Part shown: positions 29,584-37,674 of the stretch, in pieces | Layout of the letters: each line of letters begins with the position of its first letter | How positions within the stretch are numbered: position 1 is the stretch's first letter | Assembly (NCBI GenBank): GCA_030448225.1 | Contig: JAUJNJ010000011.1 | Location: forward strand, 1 to 59,129 | DNA from: Phycisphaerae bacterium | Lineage (GTDB): Bacteria > Planctomycetota > Phycisphaerae > Tepidisphaerales > Tepidisphaeraceae | Direction of reading: 5' to 3' | DNA length: 59,129 nucleotides | Made by a program: the position numbers and the translations under genes | The notes under the pieces: model-generated | Told to the model about the DNA's origin: nothing | Database searches by the model: none | The model's input: only the letters and a program-made list of their open reading frames with translations

Positions 29584-30855
29584 CTACCCGCGACGCGACA
29601 GCACGTCCCGCTCGTACCCCTTCACCTCGGTGAGCCACACGCGACCGCCGGGCACGTCCTGCGTCTGGCAGTAGTGGTTCCAGACGGCGCCGAGCGGCAG
29701 CGTTTTGATCTCCTCCATCAGCGCCAGGCGCGTCGTGAAGTCGCCGGCCGCCTCGGCGTTGCGCAGGAGGTGCGTCGGCTCGAGCATCGCCGCCAGCAGC
29801 GCCTTGAGCATCGCCCGCGTGCCGATGACCCACGCCGCCACGCGGTTGATGCTGGCGTCGAAGAAGTCGAGGCCGACGTGGACGCGGCCGAGGTAGTCGC
29901 CGCGGACGAGTTCCTGGGCGATCGCGTAAAGGTCGTCGCCGAGCGTCACGACGTGGTCGCTGTCCCAGCGCACGCCCCGGCTGACGTGCAGCAGGACGCG
30001 GTCGAGGTTCTGCAACACCGCCGACAGCTTATCCGCCACCGATTCCGTCGGGTGATAATGACCGGCGTCGATGCAGAGCACCTTGCGGCGGGTGAGCGCG
30101 TAGCCGAGGTAAAACTCGTGCGACCCGACGACGTAACTCTCGGACCCGATGCCGAACAGCTTGCCCTCCACCGCGTCCAGGTTGTGCGCGGGCTCGAGCG
30201 GCTCGGCGAAGACGGCGTCGAGTGACTCGGCGAGGCGGCGGCGCGGGCCGGCGCGGTCGGCGGGCGTGTCCTTGTAGCCGTCGGGGACCCACACGTTCGT
30301 GACGCACGGCGAGCCGAGCGCACGCCCCATCGCCGCGCCGATCCGCCGGCATGCGGCGCCGTGGTCGATCCAGAACCGCCGGACCGACGCATCCGGGTGC
30401 GACAGCGTGAAGCCGTCGGCGGCGCGCGGGTGCGCGAAGAACGTGGGGTTGAAGTCCATCCCCATGCCGCGGGCCTTGGCCCAGTCGATCCAGTTCTGGA
30501 AGTGCTCGGGCCGCAGCGCGTCGCGCTCGACGCGGGCGGCGCCGGTCTCGGCGTAGGAGGCGTGGAGGTTAAGGCGGTGGCGGCCGGGGATGAGCGACAG
30601 CGCCTTGTCGAGGTCGGACCGCAGTTCGTCCGGCGTGCGCGCCCGGCCGGGGTAGTTCCCCGTCACCGCCAGCCCGCCGCCGAGCGCCGACCTGCCGCGC
30701 TCGAACCCGCCGACGTCGTCGCCCTGCCAGCAGTGCAGGGAGATCGGCACCGCCCGCAGCCCCGCGATCGCGCGGTCGACGTCGACGCCGAATTCCGCAT
30801 ACCGCTCGCGCGCCGCCGCGAAGTCCCGATCGGCTTGCCCGGTCTGTGCTGACAT
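29584..30855 (-). CDS. rhaA: L-rhamnose isomerase
   Basis: 423 residues, close to E. coli RhaA (419) and clearly similar along its length: [26 protein letters not shown] [80 protein letters not shown] and [16 protein letters not shown]. The metal-binding His/Asp/Glu residues of the TIM barrel are in these motifs. It converts L-rhamnose to L-rhamnulose in the cytoplasm. ATG 30855 is preceded by GTGAGGGCTC. It is divergent from an AraC-type regulator, the usual arrangement for control by rhamnose. Kinase and aldolase genes (rhaB, rhaD) are not in the window. Confidence 0.96.
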   Translation of the reverse strand: MSAQTGQADRDFAAARERYAEFGVDVDRAIAGLRAVPISLHCWQGDDVGGFERGRSALGGGLAVTGNYPGRARTPDELRSDLDKALSLIPGRHRLNLHASYAETGAARVERDALRPEHFQNWIDWAKARGMGMDFNPTFFAHPRAADGFTLSHPDASVRRFWIDHGAACRRIGAAMGRALGSPCVTNVWVPDGYKDTPADRAGPRRRLAESLDAVFAEPLEPAHNLDAVEGKLFGIGSESYVVGSHEFYLGYALTRRKVLCIDAGHYHPTESVADKLSAVLQNLDRVLLHVSRGVRWDSDHVVTLGDDLYAIAQELVRGDYLGRVHVGLDFFDASINRVAAWVIGTRAMLKALLAAMLEPTHLLRNAEAAGDFTTRLALMEEIKTLPLGAVWNHYCQTQDVPGGRVWLTEVKGYERDVLSRRG

Positions 30856-31047
30856 GAGCCCTCACGTCGACGCGACGGGCGCGCCGGCAGAAGTTGAACC
30901 CGCTCCGACGGCCGCAGCATAGGTTGGCGCGTCGGCGCGTTCCTTGACGATTATGCCACCGACTTGCACTATCGTGCCAGCCCCGGCCGGCATGGTATGG
31001 GCCCCGAGCGCGGCGGCATGATGACGGCCTCATCGAGGTGCGCACGC
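30856..31047. promoter_or_regulatory. Divergent rhaA / AraC regulator control region
   Basis: 192 bp between divergent starts, visibly less GC-rich around 30,930-30,980. It holds two similar half-sites in direct orientation (attatgccaccg near 30,951 and ctatcgtgccag near 30,970), the kind of spacing used by AraC-family dimers. This is an inference from position and pattern; no firm -35/-10 pair was found. Confidence 0.4.
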
Positions 31048-31941
31048 ATGGTCCGGGTGCTGAAGAAGAAAGACTGGTTCCACCCGGACGGGTTCCCGAT
31101 CGCCGTCGAGCGGCGCGACCCGCAGGAGCCGTTCGGCCCCCACCGCCACGAGTTCTCCGAGCTCGTGATCGTGACCGGCGGCACCGGGCTGCACGTGACC
31201 GGCGACGGGTCCTGGCCGCTGGCGCCGGGCGTGGCGTTCGTGATCGGCGGCCCGCGCACGCACTCGTACGCCGACGTCGAGGGCCTGCGGCTGATCAACA
31301 TCCTGTTCGACCCCGGCCGGCTCCACTGGCGGCTGTTCGACCTGCCGTCGCTGCCCGGGTACCACGCGCTGTTCACGCTCGAGCCGGCGTGGCGCGAGCG
31401 CCACGAGTTCCGCAGCCGCCTGCGCCTGGGCGGCGCCGATCTCGAGACGGCCGTCGGCCTCGTCGACCGTCTCGACGAGGAGTTGACGGCGCGGGCGCCG
31501 GCGTTCGGGTTCCTGTCGACCGCCATCTTCATGCAGATCGTCGGCCACCTGTCGCGGTGCTACGGCCGGTCGAAGGACCCGGACTCGCGCGCGCTGCTGC
31601 GGATCGGGCAGGCGATCTCCCGGCTCGAATCCGACTACGCCGACCCAATCGACGTCGACACGCTGGCCGACCTCGCCCGCCTCTCGCGCCGCAGCTTCTG
31701 CCGCGTCTTCCACGCGGCGACGGGCGACTCGCCGATCAACTACCTCATCCGCGTGCGGCTGAACCACGCGGCCGCCCTGCTCCGCCAGAGCGACCACTCG
31801 GTCACCGACATCGCGTTCCGCGTCGGCTTCTCCGACGGCAACTACTTCACCCGCCAGTTCCGCCGGGCCATGGGCGTCGCGCCGCGCACGTACCGCCAGC
31901 GCCACCGACGCCCGGGACGCATCCCCGACGGCGCCGCCTGA
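31048..31941 (+). CDS. AraC-family regulator, RhaS/RhaR type
   Basis: 297 residues from ATG 31048 (GAGG nine bases upstream), chosen over starts 20-28 codons earlier. The opening is typical of RhaS/RhaR sensors: an acidic/basic start, then GPHRHEFSELVIVTGGTGLHV with the cupin metal/sugar-binding His cluster, and GVAFVIGGPRTHSYADVEGL. The C-terminus has two helix-turn-helix motifs (VDTLADLARLSRRSFCRVF and VTDIAFRVGFSDGNYFTRQF). Divergent from rhaA, it most likely activates rhaA and the importer in response to L-rhamnose. Confidence 0.88.
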   Translation: MVRVLKKKDWFHPDGFPIAVERRDPQEPFGPHRHEFSELVIVTGGTGLHVTGDGSWPLAPGVAFVIGGPRTHSYADVEGLRLINILFDPGRLHWRLFDLPSLPGYHALFTLEPAWRERHEFRSRLRLGGADLETAVGLVDRLDEELTARAPAFGFLSTAIFMQIVGHLSRCYGRSKDPDSRALLRIGQAISRLESDYADPIDVDTLADLARLSRRSFCRVFHAATGDSPINYLIRVRLNHAAALLRQSDHSVTDIAFRVGFSDGNYFTRQFRRAMGVAPRTYRQRHRRPGRIPDGAA

Positions 31942-31994
31942 CCGATTCCACTAAACGCCCAACCTCAAACTTCACCGCGATCCGGCAAACGGTT

Positions 31995-32018
31995 GCGCCG
32001 CCGCTCGAAGGGCGGCGC
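31995..32018 (+). terminator. Hairpin after the AraC regulator
   Basis: gcgccgcc (31995-32002) pairs with ggcggcgc (32011-32018) around an 8-nt loop, followed by a pyrimidine-rich stretch (gtccttctgcattctttc). The rest of the 314-bp gap before the sulfatase shows nothing further that I can support. Confidence 0.5.
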
Positions 32019-32255
32019 GTCCTTCTGCATTCTTTCGGAATGGTGCGGGGAACGTCGCTTCAATACCGCGGGACAGATCGTTGTGGCTCGGCGCAACAAC
32101 CATCGCATGTCGGCGGGCGACGAATTGACGATCGAGCGTCAGGGCGGCCGTCTTCTTTCGCCGCGCCGTCCGGGCTAGACTGCGATCTTCGCGAACCGGT
32201 GCCGCCCCTGGCGTTGCCGCGACTCACGATCATTTCTCGCGCATCGGAGGCAACC

Positions 32256-33653
32256 GTGGTGCGACCCCTGACGGCGACGCTGGCATTCCTGCTCGTGGCG
32301 GTCCCCTGCGCGCGGGCGGCCGATCGGCCGAACGTCATCGTCATCCTTGCCGACGACCTCGGCTACGGCGAACTCGGCTCCTACGGCCAGCGGCGGATCA
32401 AGACGCCGCACCTCGACCGCATGGCCGCCGAGGGGATGCGCTTCACCCGCGCGTACGCCGGCTCGACTGTGTGCGCGCCGTCGCGCTGCGTGCTGCTGAC
32501 CGGTCTGCACACGGGCCACGCCCGCGTCCGCGGCAACTCCAAGACGTTCTGCAACCTCAAGTCCGAGGACGTGACGGCGGGCGAAGTGCTGAAGGAGGCG
32601 GGCTACTTCACGGCCGTGGTCGGCAAGTGGGGGCTCGGCGACGTCGGCCAGAGCGGCCACCCGACGCGGCAAGGGTTCGATTACTTCTACGGGTACCTCA
32701 ACCACCAGCACGCCCACAACTACTACCCGACCCACCTGTGGCGCAACGAGGAGCGGGTGCCGCTGCGCAACGTCGTGCCCGACGAGCGGCCGGGCGGCGC
32801 GGGCGTGGCGAGCGAGCGCGTCGACTACGCGCACGACCTGATCGCCGAGGAGGCGCTGTCGTTCGTCCGCCGGTCGAAGGAGAAGCCGTTCTTCCTCTAC
32901 TTCACGCCGACGCTTCCGCACGCGAACAACGAGGCGAAGAAGCGGGGCATGGAGGTGCCGGACCTCGGCGAGTACGCCACGCTCGACTGGCCCGAGCCGC
33001 AGAAGGCGCACGCCGCGATGACCGCCCGGCTCGACCGCGACGTCGGCCGGCTGTTCGCGCTGCTGAAGGAGTTGAAGCTCGACGAGCGGACGATCGTCCT
33101 CTTCACCTCCGACAACGGCCCCCACCGCGAGGGCGGCGCCGACCCGACGTTCAACGCGTCGAGCGGCCCGCTGCGGGGCATCAAGCGCGACCTCTACGAG
33201 GGCGGCGTCCGCGTGCCGCTGATCGCGCGCTGGCCCGGGCGGGTGAAGGCGGGCGTCACGAGCGAGCAGGTCGTCGCGTTCCAGGACGTGCTGCCGACAA
33301 TCGCCGCGCTCGGCGCGGCGAAACTGCCGCCCGCGCTCGACGGCCACTCGATCACCCCCACGCTGCTCGGCCAGGGTGCGCAGCCGCAGCACGACCACCT
33401 CTACTGGGAGTTCTACGAGCCCCACTTCAAGCAGGCGGTCCTCGCCGGCGATTGGAAATTGATCCGCCTGGCCGCCGACGCAACGCCCGTGCTGTATAAC
33501 CTGAAGTCGGACCTCGCCGAGCAGCACGACGTCGCGGCCGCACACCGGGACGTCGTTGCACGCCTCGAACCGTTGCTGAAGTCGTCGCGAACCGATTCCC
33601 CCGACTGGCCCACGACCGCCCGCCGCCGCCCGCGCCGCGCGGCCGCGCCCTGA
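32256..33653 (+). CDS. Sulfatase (formylglycine-dependent), exported
   Basis: 465 residues from GTG 32256 (GTG 32259 is equally possible), preceded by GGAGG. A signal peptide (ATLAFLLVAVPCARA) is followed by RPNVIVILADDLGYGELGSY, whose DD pair binds Ca2+. The catalytic CAPSR motif (CxPSR) is near residue 70; its Cys is converted to formylglycine. VVGKWGLGDVG and LFTSDNGPHREGG complete the active site. The C-terminus is basic. The family hydrolyses sulfate esters of polysaccharides. Its place beside the rhamnose regulator suggests a sulfated, rhamnose-containing glycan as substrate; that is inference. Confidence 0.9.
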   Translation: MVRPLTATLAFLLVAVPCARAADRPNVIVILADDLGYGELGSYGQRRIKTPHLDRMAAEGMRFTRAYAGSTVCAPSRCVLLTGLHTGHARVRGNSKTFCNLKSEDVTAGEVLKEAGYFTAVVGKWGLGDVGQSGHPTRQGFDYFYGYLNHQHAHNYYPTHLWRNEERVPLRNVVPDERPGGAGVASERVDYAHDLIAEEALSFVRRSKEKPFFLYFTPTLPHANNEAKKRGMEVPDLGEYATLDWPEPQKAHAAMTARLDRDVGRLFALLKELKLDERTIVLFTSDNGPHREGGADPTFNASSGPLRGIKRDLYEGGVRVPLIARWPGRVKAGVTSEQVVAFQDVLPTIAALGAAKLPPALDGHSITPTLLGQGAQPQHDHLYWEFYEPHFKQAVLAGDWKLIRLAADATPVLYNLKSDLAEQHDVAAAHRDVVARLEPLLKSSRTDSPDWPTTARRRPRRAAAP

Positions 33654-33729
33654 GCGCGTGTTGCGCAGCGGTGGCGACCTCCGCCGCCGCAGCCGGGTGC
33701 GGACGTCCGTCCGCCACGGCCGAGGCGTC

Positions 33730-33945
33730 TCACTCGATCACGCCGCCGCGGCTTCGGATATCGGTCCCGCACTCCGGGCAACGCGTCGGCGACGCGCGCA
33801 GGTCGTAGCCGCATTCGAGACACAAGCCGTTGCGCATCCGAAACGCGCGGATCTCGCCGGGCGTGCGCAGACGCCACCGGCGGAAGAAGCTGTTCAGGAT
33901 CACGTAGACGAGCGGCGGTCCGAACGGCACGACGGCGCAGATCAA
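33730..33945 (-). CDS. Small membrane-anchored zinc-ribbon protein
   Basis: 71 residues if started at TTG 33945 (GGAG ten bases upstream). With one frameshift an ATG at 33961 or 33997 could add 5-17 residues. One hydrophobic segment (MICAVVPFGPPLVYVILNSFF) is followed by a zinc ribbon of the planctomycete CGYDLRA type (CLECGYDLRASPTRCPECG, residues 41-59). Such short ribbons are very common in planctomycetes. Function unknown. Confidence 0.65.
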   Translation of the reverse strand: MICAVVPFGPPLVYVILNSFFRRWRLRTPGEIRAFRMRNGLCLECGYDLRASPTRCPECGTDIRSRGGVIE

Positions 33946-34088
33946 GCAGGACCAACTCCATCAACTTCGCCCTTCCCGCGAGCGATTCCGGGTTCATCCC
34001 AGCGGCTGCACCGGACCGAGTGAGGGAGCGACCGCGAGGGTCGACTCACGCCCGTCGCGGAGCCTCGCCGGGCGGCGATGGGACGAAG

Positions 34089-34114
34089 AAGGGCACGGCG
34101 TTGGCCGTGCCCTT
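34089..34114 (-). terminator. Intrinsic terminator of the Gly/Thr-rich lipoprotein gene
   Basis: aagggcacggc (34089-34099) pairs perfectly with gccgtgccctt (34104-34114), loop gttg. On the minus strand it ends in a T-rich stretch (CCCTTCTTCGTCC) about 25 bp after the lipoprotein stop. Confidence 0.75.
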
Positions 34115-34139
34115 CCTTCTGCTGCCGTGTCGTGAACGA

Positions 34140-35022
34140 TTACTTCGTGCCGCCGCCGACGGCGGTGTTGGAGTCGTCGTTGGCGGTGTCGCGGGGCGCC
34201 GGTGTTGTTCTGGCCGGAGCTCGCGGGGGTCTGGCGGATGATGCCGTCCGTCGGGCGGTCGGCGCCGCCGACGCCGGAGGAGCGTCCCGTGCCCGAGCCG
34301 GTCGCGCCGCCGGTGGTGGCGCCGCCCGTCCCGGCCCCCGCGCCCGCGCCCGCGCCGGTTCCGGTCGAGCCGGTGTCGTCACCGGCCGCCTCGCGGGTGC
34401 CGGTCCCGACGCCGCCCGCCGAGCCGCGGATGCGGGTCGACCCGGTGCCAGCGCCGGCCCCGGCGTCCGCGTCGGCGCCCGCGTCTACGCCGCCACCCGC
34501 GCCAGTGCCGGCACCGGTGCCCGCGGCGCCAGTGCCCGCGCCCGTGCCGGTGCGGACGTTGCCGCGAACGCCGGTCCGCGCGCCGGTGCCCGCGTCGGAC
34601 GCGCCCCCGCCGACGCCGCCCGTGCCGGCCGCGTCGATGCCGGTGTTGACGTCGCCGCCGGTGGTCGTCTGCCCGGTGGCGCCGTCGGTGCCGATGTTCG
34701 TGCGCGCGCCGCCGGTCAGGCCGGCGCCGCTACCCGTGGCGCTGCCGGTGCCCTGCTCCTGCCCGGCCCGCACGCCGAGGCCCGTGTTCACGCCCGCGCC
34801 CGTGCCGCTGCCCACGCCGCCGGTGCCGCGGAGGGTGGGGCTGTCGGACGGGTAGCGACCCATGCGGTCGCTGGCCTGGGCGGCGCCGGAGCCGGACCCC
34901 GTCCCGCGGTCGATCCGAGTGCGGGTGTCGTCGGCCGCTTCGTCCTTGTTCTGGCACCCGGCCAAGGCCCCGACCGCCAAGGCTGCGGCGGCGAATAACG
35001 GTGCGATGCTGCGCGTGTTCAT
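34140..35022 (-). CDS. Low-complexity Gly/Thr/Ala-rich lipoprotein, frameshifted at the C-terminus
   Basis: About 294 codons. ATG 35022 has GGGAGG seven bases upstream. A lipoprotein signal (IAPLFAAAALAVGALAGC) gives a lipidated Cys near residue 22. The mature protein is almost wholly Gly, Thr and Ala with interspersed Asp/Arg (repeats of the TGAGTG kind). It ends SSGQNNTGAP; one frameshift near 34,200 then gives RDTANDDSNTAVGGGTK before the stop at 34140. There is no recognisable domain, and an extended, surface-exposed or periplasmic spacer is possible. A strong terminator follows. Confidence 0.75.
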
Positions 35023-35347
35023 AACTGACCTCCCGAGAATGCTGTGAAACCCGCCTCCGCAATGCCCCGGCTCCGCGGGTGCGGGTCGCGACCCAAGCGG
35101 CGGGGACGAGGCGTGCAGCAAAGCCCGGGCCGTCAAGCGGGCTGTACCGCGTTCCGGAGCAAATGGATGGCCGGAATGGTTTGGGGGCAGGCGAAGCGCG
35201 GCGCTGACGGTGAAGAGCCACCCCACCCACATGATGTCAGGCTTGAGCGTTGAGACGAGCGAGGGTTTAACCCGACCGGGTTGCACCGGCGAAGAACGTG
35301 CGGACGTCGACAATCGATGTCACACCGGTCGGTCCGCCGGCGCGCCA
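35023..35347. other. 325-bp intergenic region
   Basis: Between two minus-strand lipoprotein genes. It contains one small palindrome, aacccg-ac-cgggtt (35269-35282), and otherwise nothing I can assign. It probably holds the promoter of the downstream lipoprotein gene. Confidence 0.3.
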
Positions 35348-35944
35348 CTAGGGGGGCGGCGTCTTCGCGGGCGTCGGATCGGGCCCGGCGGGGCGTGGGG
35401 CGTCAGCCCTGTCGCGCTCCTGAGCCGACAACTCCTTCGTCACCCGAACCGAATCGTCGTGGGCCGGTTGGAGCGATCCCATCGTGCCGGTGCGGCCGGA
35501 TTTAGGCGAAACGCGCTCGGCGGTGTCCGTCCGACGACTCGCTGATGCATCGTTCACGGCGGCGTCTCCCGATGTGCCATTCGACGGGTAGTGGCCGCCG
35601 GTCGCCGCATCGCGTCGCCCGGCGGATGGGGACTTCGCGCCATCCCGCCGGCTGGCCGGGTCGGCAGGCTCCGGCGCCTCGCCCCGACCGTTCGTACCGT
35701 CGATGTCTAAGCGCCCCGGCGCGCCGGCGTCTGGTGCGCCGCGATACGCGCCGTCCCGCTGCATGCTCGTGTCGTCGTAGGGCGAGTGGTCGCTGAGCGG
35801 CGACGGACGACCGGGTGCGGCGGCGATATTTCCCCGACCGCCATCGGGTTCTGCCGACGGTCGCTCCCGGCAACCGCTGACCGACCAGAGTGACACAGCG
35901 GCCGCGACAGCAACGGCGAGCTGAGCAGTTCGCGAACTATGCAT
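35348..35944 (-). CDS. Hydrophilic lipoprotein of unknown function
   Basis: 198 residues. ATG 35944 has GAGGG upstream; a longer start at 35992 was rejected. The signal LAVAVAAAVSLWSVSGC ends in a lipobox Cys near residue 25. The mature part is hydrophilic, rich in Asp, Ser, Arg, Pro and Gly, with no recognisable domain (GAYRGAPDAGAPGRLDIDG; HDDSVRVTKELSAQERDRA). It lies next to another disordered lipoprotein gene in the same orientation, though each has its own leader. Function unknown. Confidence 0.7.
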   Translation of the reverse strand: MHSSRTAQLAVAVAAAVSLWSVSGCRERPSAEPDGGRGNIAAAPGRPSPLSDHSPYDDTSMQRDGAYRGAPDAGAPGRLDIDGTNGRGEAPEPADPASRRDGAKSPSAGRRDAATGGHYPSNGTSGDAAVNDASASRRTDTAERVSPKSGRTGTMGSLQPAHDDSVRVTKELSAQERDRADAPRPAGPDPTPAKTPPP

Positions 35945-36142
35945 AGTGACACCCTCGCTCGCGCGAGCACCCAGAGAAGGGACCGGAATCACAATCGGTC
36001 AACGGCGATCGTTACGCATGGCTGACGCAAAAGACGCGCCGAACTGGTGCCGCCGGCCGTCCGCCTCCCATCCGGCAAAACCGCACCCACTCGACGATGG
36101 CACGAAGCGGGTCCGCCGCGCCGGGACGGTCGCCATGCTCCG

Positions 36143-37207
36143 TTATCGATTCGCCCCCTGCGGCTCGGACGCCGGCCGCGAACGTTCGACCTCCGCCGGC
36201 GCCTGCTTCGGTGGCCTCACGCGCGTTGCCGGATTCGTCGCGGGCGCGGCGCCGGCCGTCATGTCCCAGGCGACGAGCCATTCCTCGCCGACCTTCCGGA
36301 AGCCCATCTCCTGGACCATCGGCTTGGCAATGCCCGGCATATGGCCGGCTCCGTAGAAGATGCCGATCTTCTTCTTCCCGCCGGCGATGCTCTCGCGCAA
36401 CACCTTCAGCGCCGCCTTGTTTCGTTCCGCGAGGATGACCGTGCCTTCCTCGCCCTCCAAACCGGCCAGTTGCGCCTCGACGTCCTGGAACTGGCGGGCG
36501 AGGAGGAGCTTGTACTGGCGGGCGGAGTCGGGGCTGTTCATCGCTGCTAAGAGGTCGATCAGCGTGATCGGCCGGCTCCCCTTGCCGGCGTCTTGGCGGG
36601 TGGCCTCGGCGAGCATCGAGCGGATCATGAGCGTGAAGAGCGACTCGCCGCGCTCCTCCTGCATACGGGCAAACGTCTCGTAATCGAGGTCCGCGTGGAC
36701 GAAGTTCCGCGGCGTGTAGTCGATCGCGTCGAGCTGGAACTCGAGCTCGAGCACGTTCTTCAGCACCCGCTGAAACCCGCCGATCGCCCCGCCGCCGCCG
36801 CCGCCCGCCCGCGCCGCGCCCGGCCGCGGCACGTCCGAATCCTTTGGCTTGACGAGTTCGTACAGCAACGCGTCGTAGGTCTTGAATCGCCTCGTCAACC
36901 CGTCGTAGTAGGACTTCTCGCCGACGTGCAGCGCCGAGACGAGGTCGACCCGCACGCCCTGGCGATCCTCGTACCGCCCGACGGCCACCTCGAGTCGCCC
37001 GCCGCCCTTCTTGTCGTCGACGAACCGAACGAACTCGCTGCCCGCCTTCGCCGGCCGCGTCGCGGCGGGTTTCGACGCCGCCGGTTTGGCCGCCGGTCGG
37101 GCAGCCGCTTCGTCGGCCCGCGCCGCCCCGGCGCTCGTGAGGAACGCCGCGGCGAGCATGAGGAAAAATCTCGCCGCCGACCGATTTTGTTTCCGCTGAA
37201 CGTTCAT
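36143..37207 (-). CDS. TraB/TIKI-like exported protein
   Basis: 354 residues from ATG 37207 with GGAGAG upstream. A signal segment (FFLMLAAAFLTSAGAARA) and an Ala/Pro/Lys-rich linker precede a domain with features of TraB/GumN/TIKI proteins: an early His in VDLVSALHVGEKSYYDGL, then FKTYDALLYELVKP, and a late FYGAGHMPGIAKPM. These are the two conserved GxxH-like ends of the superfamily, proposed to be metalloproteases or ligand-binding. A Gly-rich loop lies at about residue 140. The C-terminal tail is Pro/Arg-rich. Function in this organism unknown. Confidence 0.55.
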   Translation of the reverse strand: MNVQRKQNRSAARFFLMLAAAFLTSAGAARADEAAARPAAKPAASKPAATRPAKAGSEFVRFVDDKKGGGRLEVAVGRYEDRQGVRVDLVSALHVGEKSYYDGLTRRFKTYDALLYELVKPKDSDVPRPGAARAGGGGGGAIGGFQRVLKNVLELEFQLDAIDYTPRNFVHADLDYETFARMQEERGESLFTLMIRSMLAEATRQDAGKGSRPITLIDLLAAMNSPDSARQYKLLLARQFQDVEAQLAGLEGEEGTVILAERNKAALKVLRESIAGGKKKIGIFYGAGHMPGIAKPMVQEMGFRKVGEEWLVAWDMTAGAAPATNPATRVRPPKQAPAEVERSRPASEPQGANR

Positions 37208-37674
37208 GAGCTCTCCGTGGCTTGTTCCGGCGATGCCGCGACGTGGCGGCGGGAGCGGGACGAATGCGTTCATTCCCACTGCGGCGGCCGCGCGTCCGAG
37301 GCCGATAAAGCGCGAAGGCCACGCCGCACGAAGGCGCCGCGCCGCCGCCTCTCGCCCCCGGGCCGCCCACCGATCACCCGATCGTAGCACGGGAGACCCC
37401 GGAGCCAGAATGCCGATCCGTAACGGACGGCGTGGCCGGCCGCCCGACGGGCGGCACGTCGGGGGCCGCAGCGACGTGTGGCGGCGGCCGAATCGACCGG
37501 GACCACCCGGGCCGCGAAGGGGCCGGTCAGCCCCCGTGCCGCGACCGGCGGCCGGCGGCGGCTCTCGGGGTGCCGGGCCCCGCCGGTCTTCGACACGTGA
37601 CAGGCCGCGAATGACTCGGCCGGCGGGCCGCTGTTTCTGGCCCGCCCGCCCCGCGGCCGCATCGCAGGAGAATC
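37208..37674. other. 467-bp intergenic region between divergent genes
   Basis: The control region for the TraB-like gene (minus) and the surface protein (plus). It is GC-rich and has no credible ORF. It contains a stem ggcgggcc (37622-37629) / ggcccgcc (37639-37646), loop gctgtttct, only 28 bp before the surface-protein ATG. That ATG has its own AGGAG site (37666-37670). Confidence 0.4.

Noticed and set aside
16557..31997. Shared word ggcaaacggttgc near 16,560 and 31,984, and an 18-mer cgtcgcgcctgctcgggc at 12789-12806 and 16659-16676
   Set aside because: Words of this length recur by chance in 118 kb of two-strand, strongly GC-biased sequence. The flanks do not match.
14249..33653. Bacterial microcompartment locus for rhamnose/fucose breakdown
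   Set aside because: No shell protein, aldolase or aldehyde dehydrogenase gene is found in the window.
34140..35022. Apparent tandem DNA repeats that could suggest a CRISPR or satellite array
   Set aside because: They are codon-level repeats of a Gly/Thr/Ala-rich protein with a lipoprotein leader. No spacer-repeat regularity is present.
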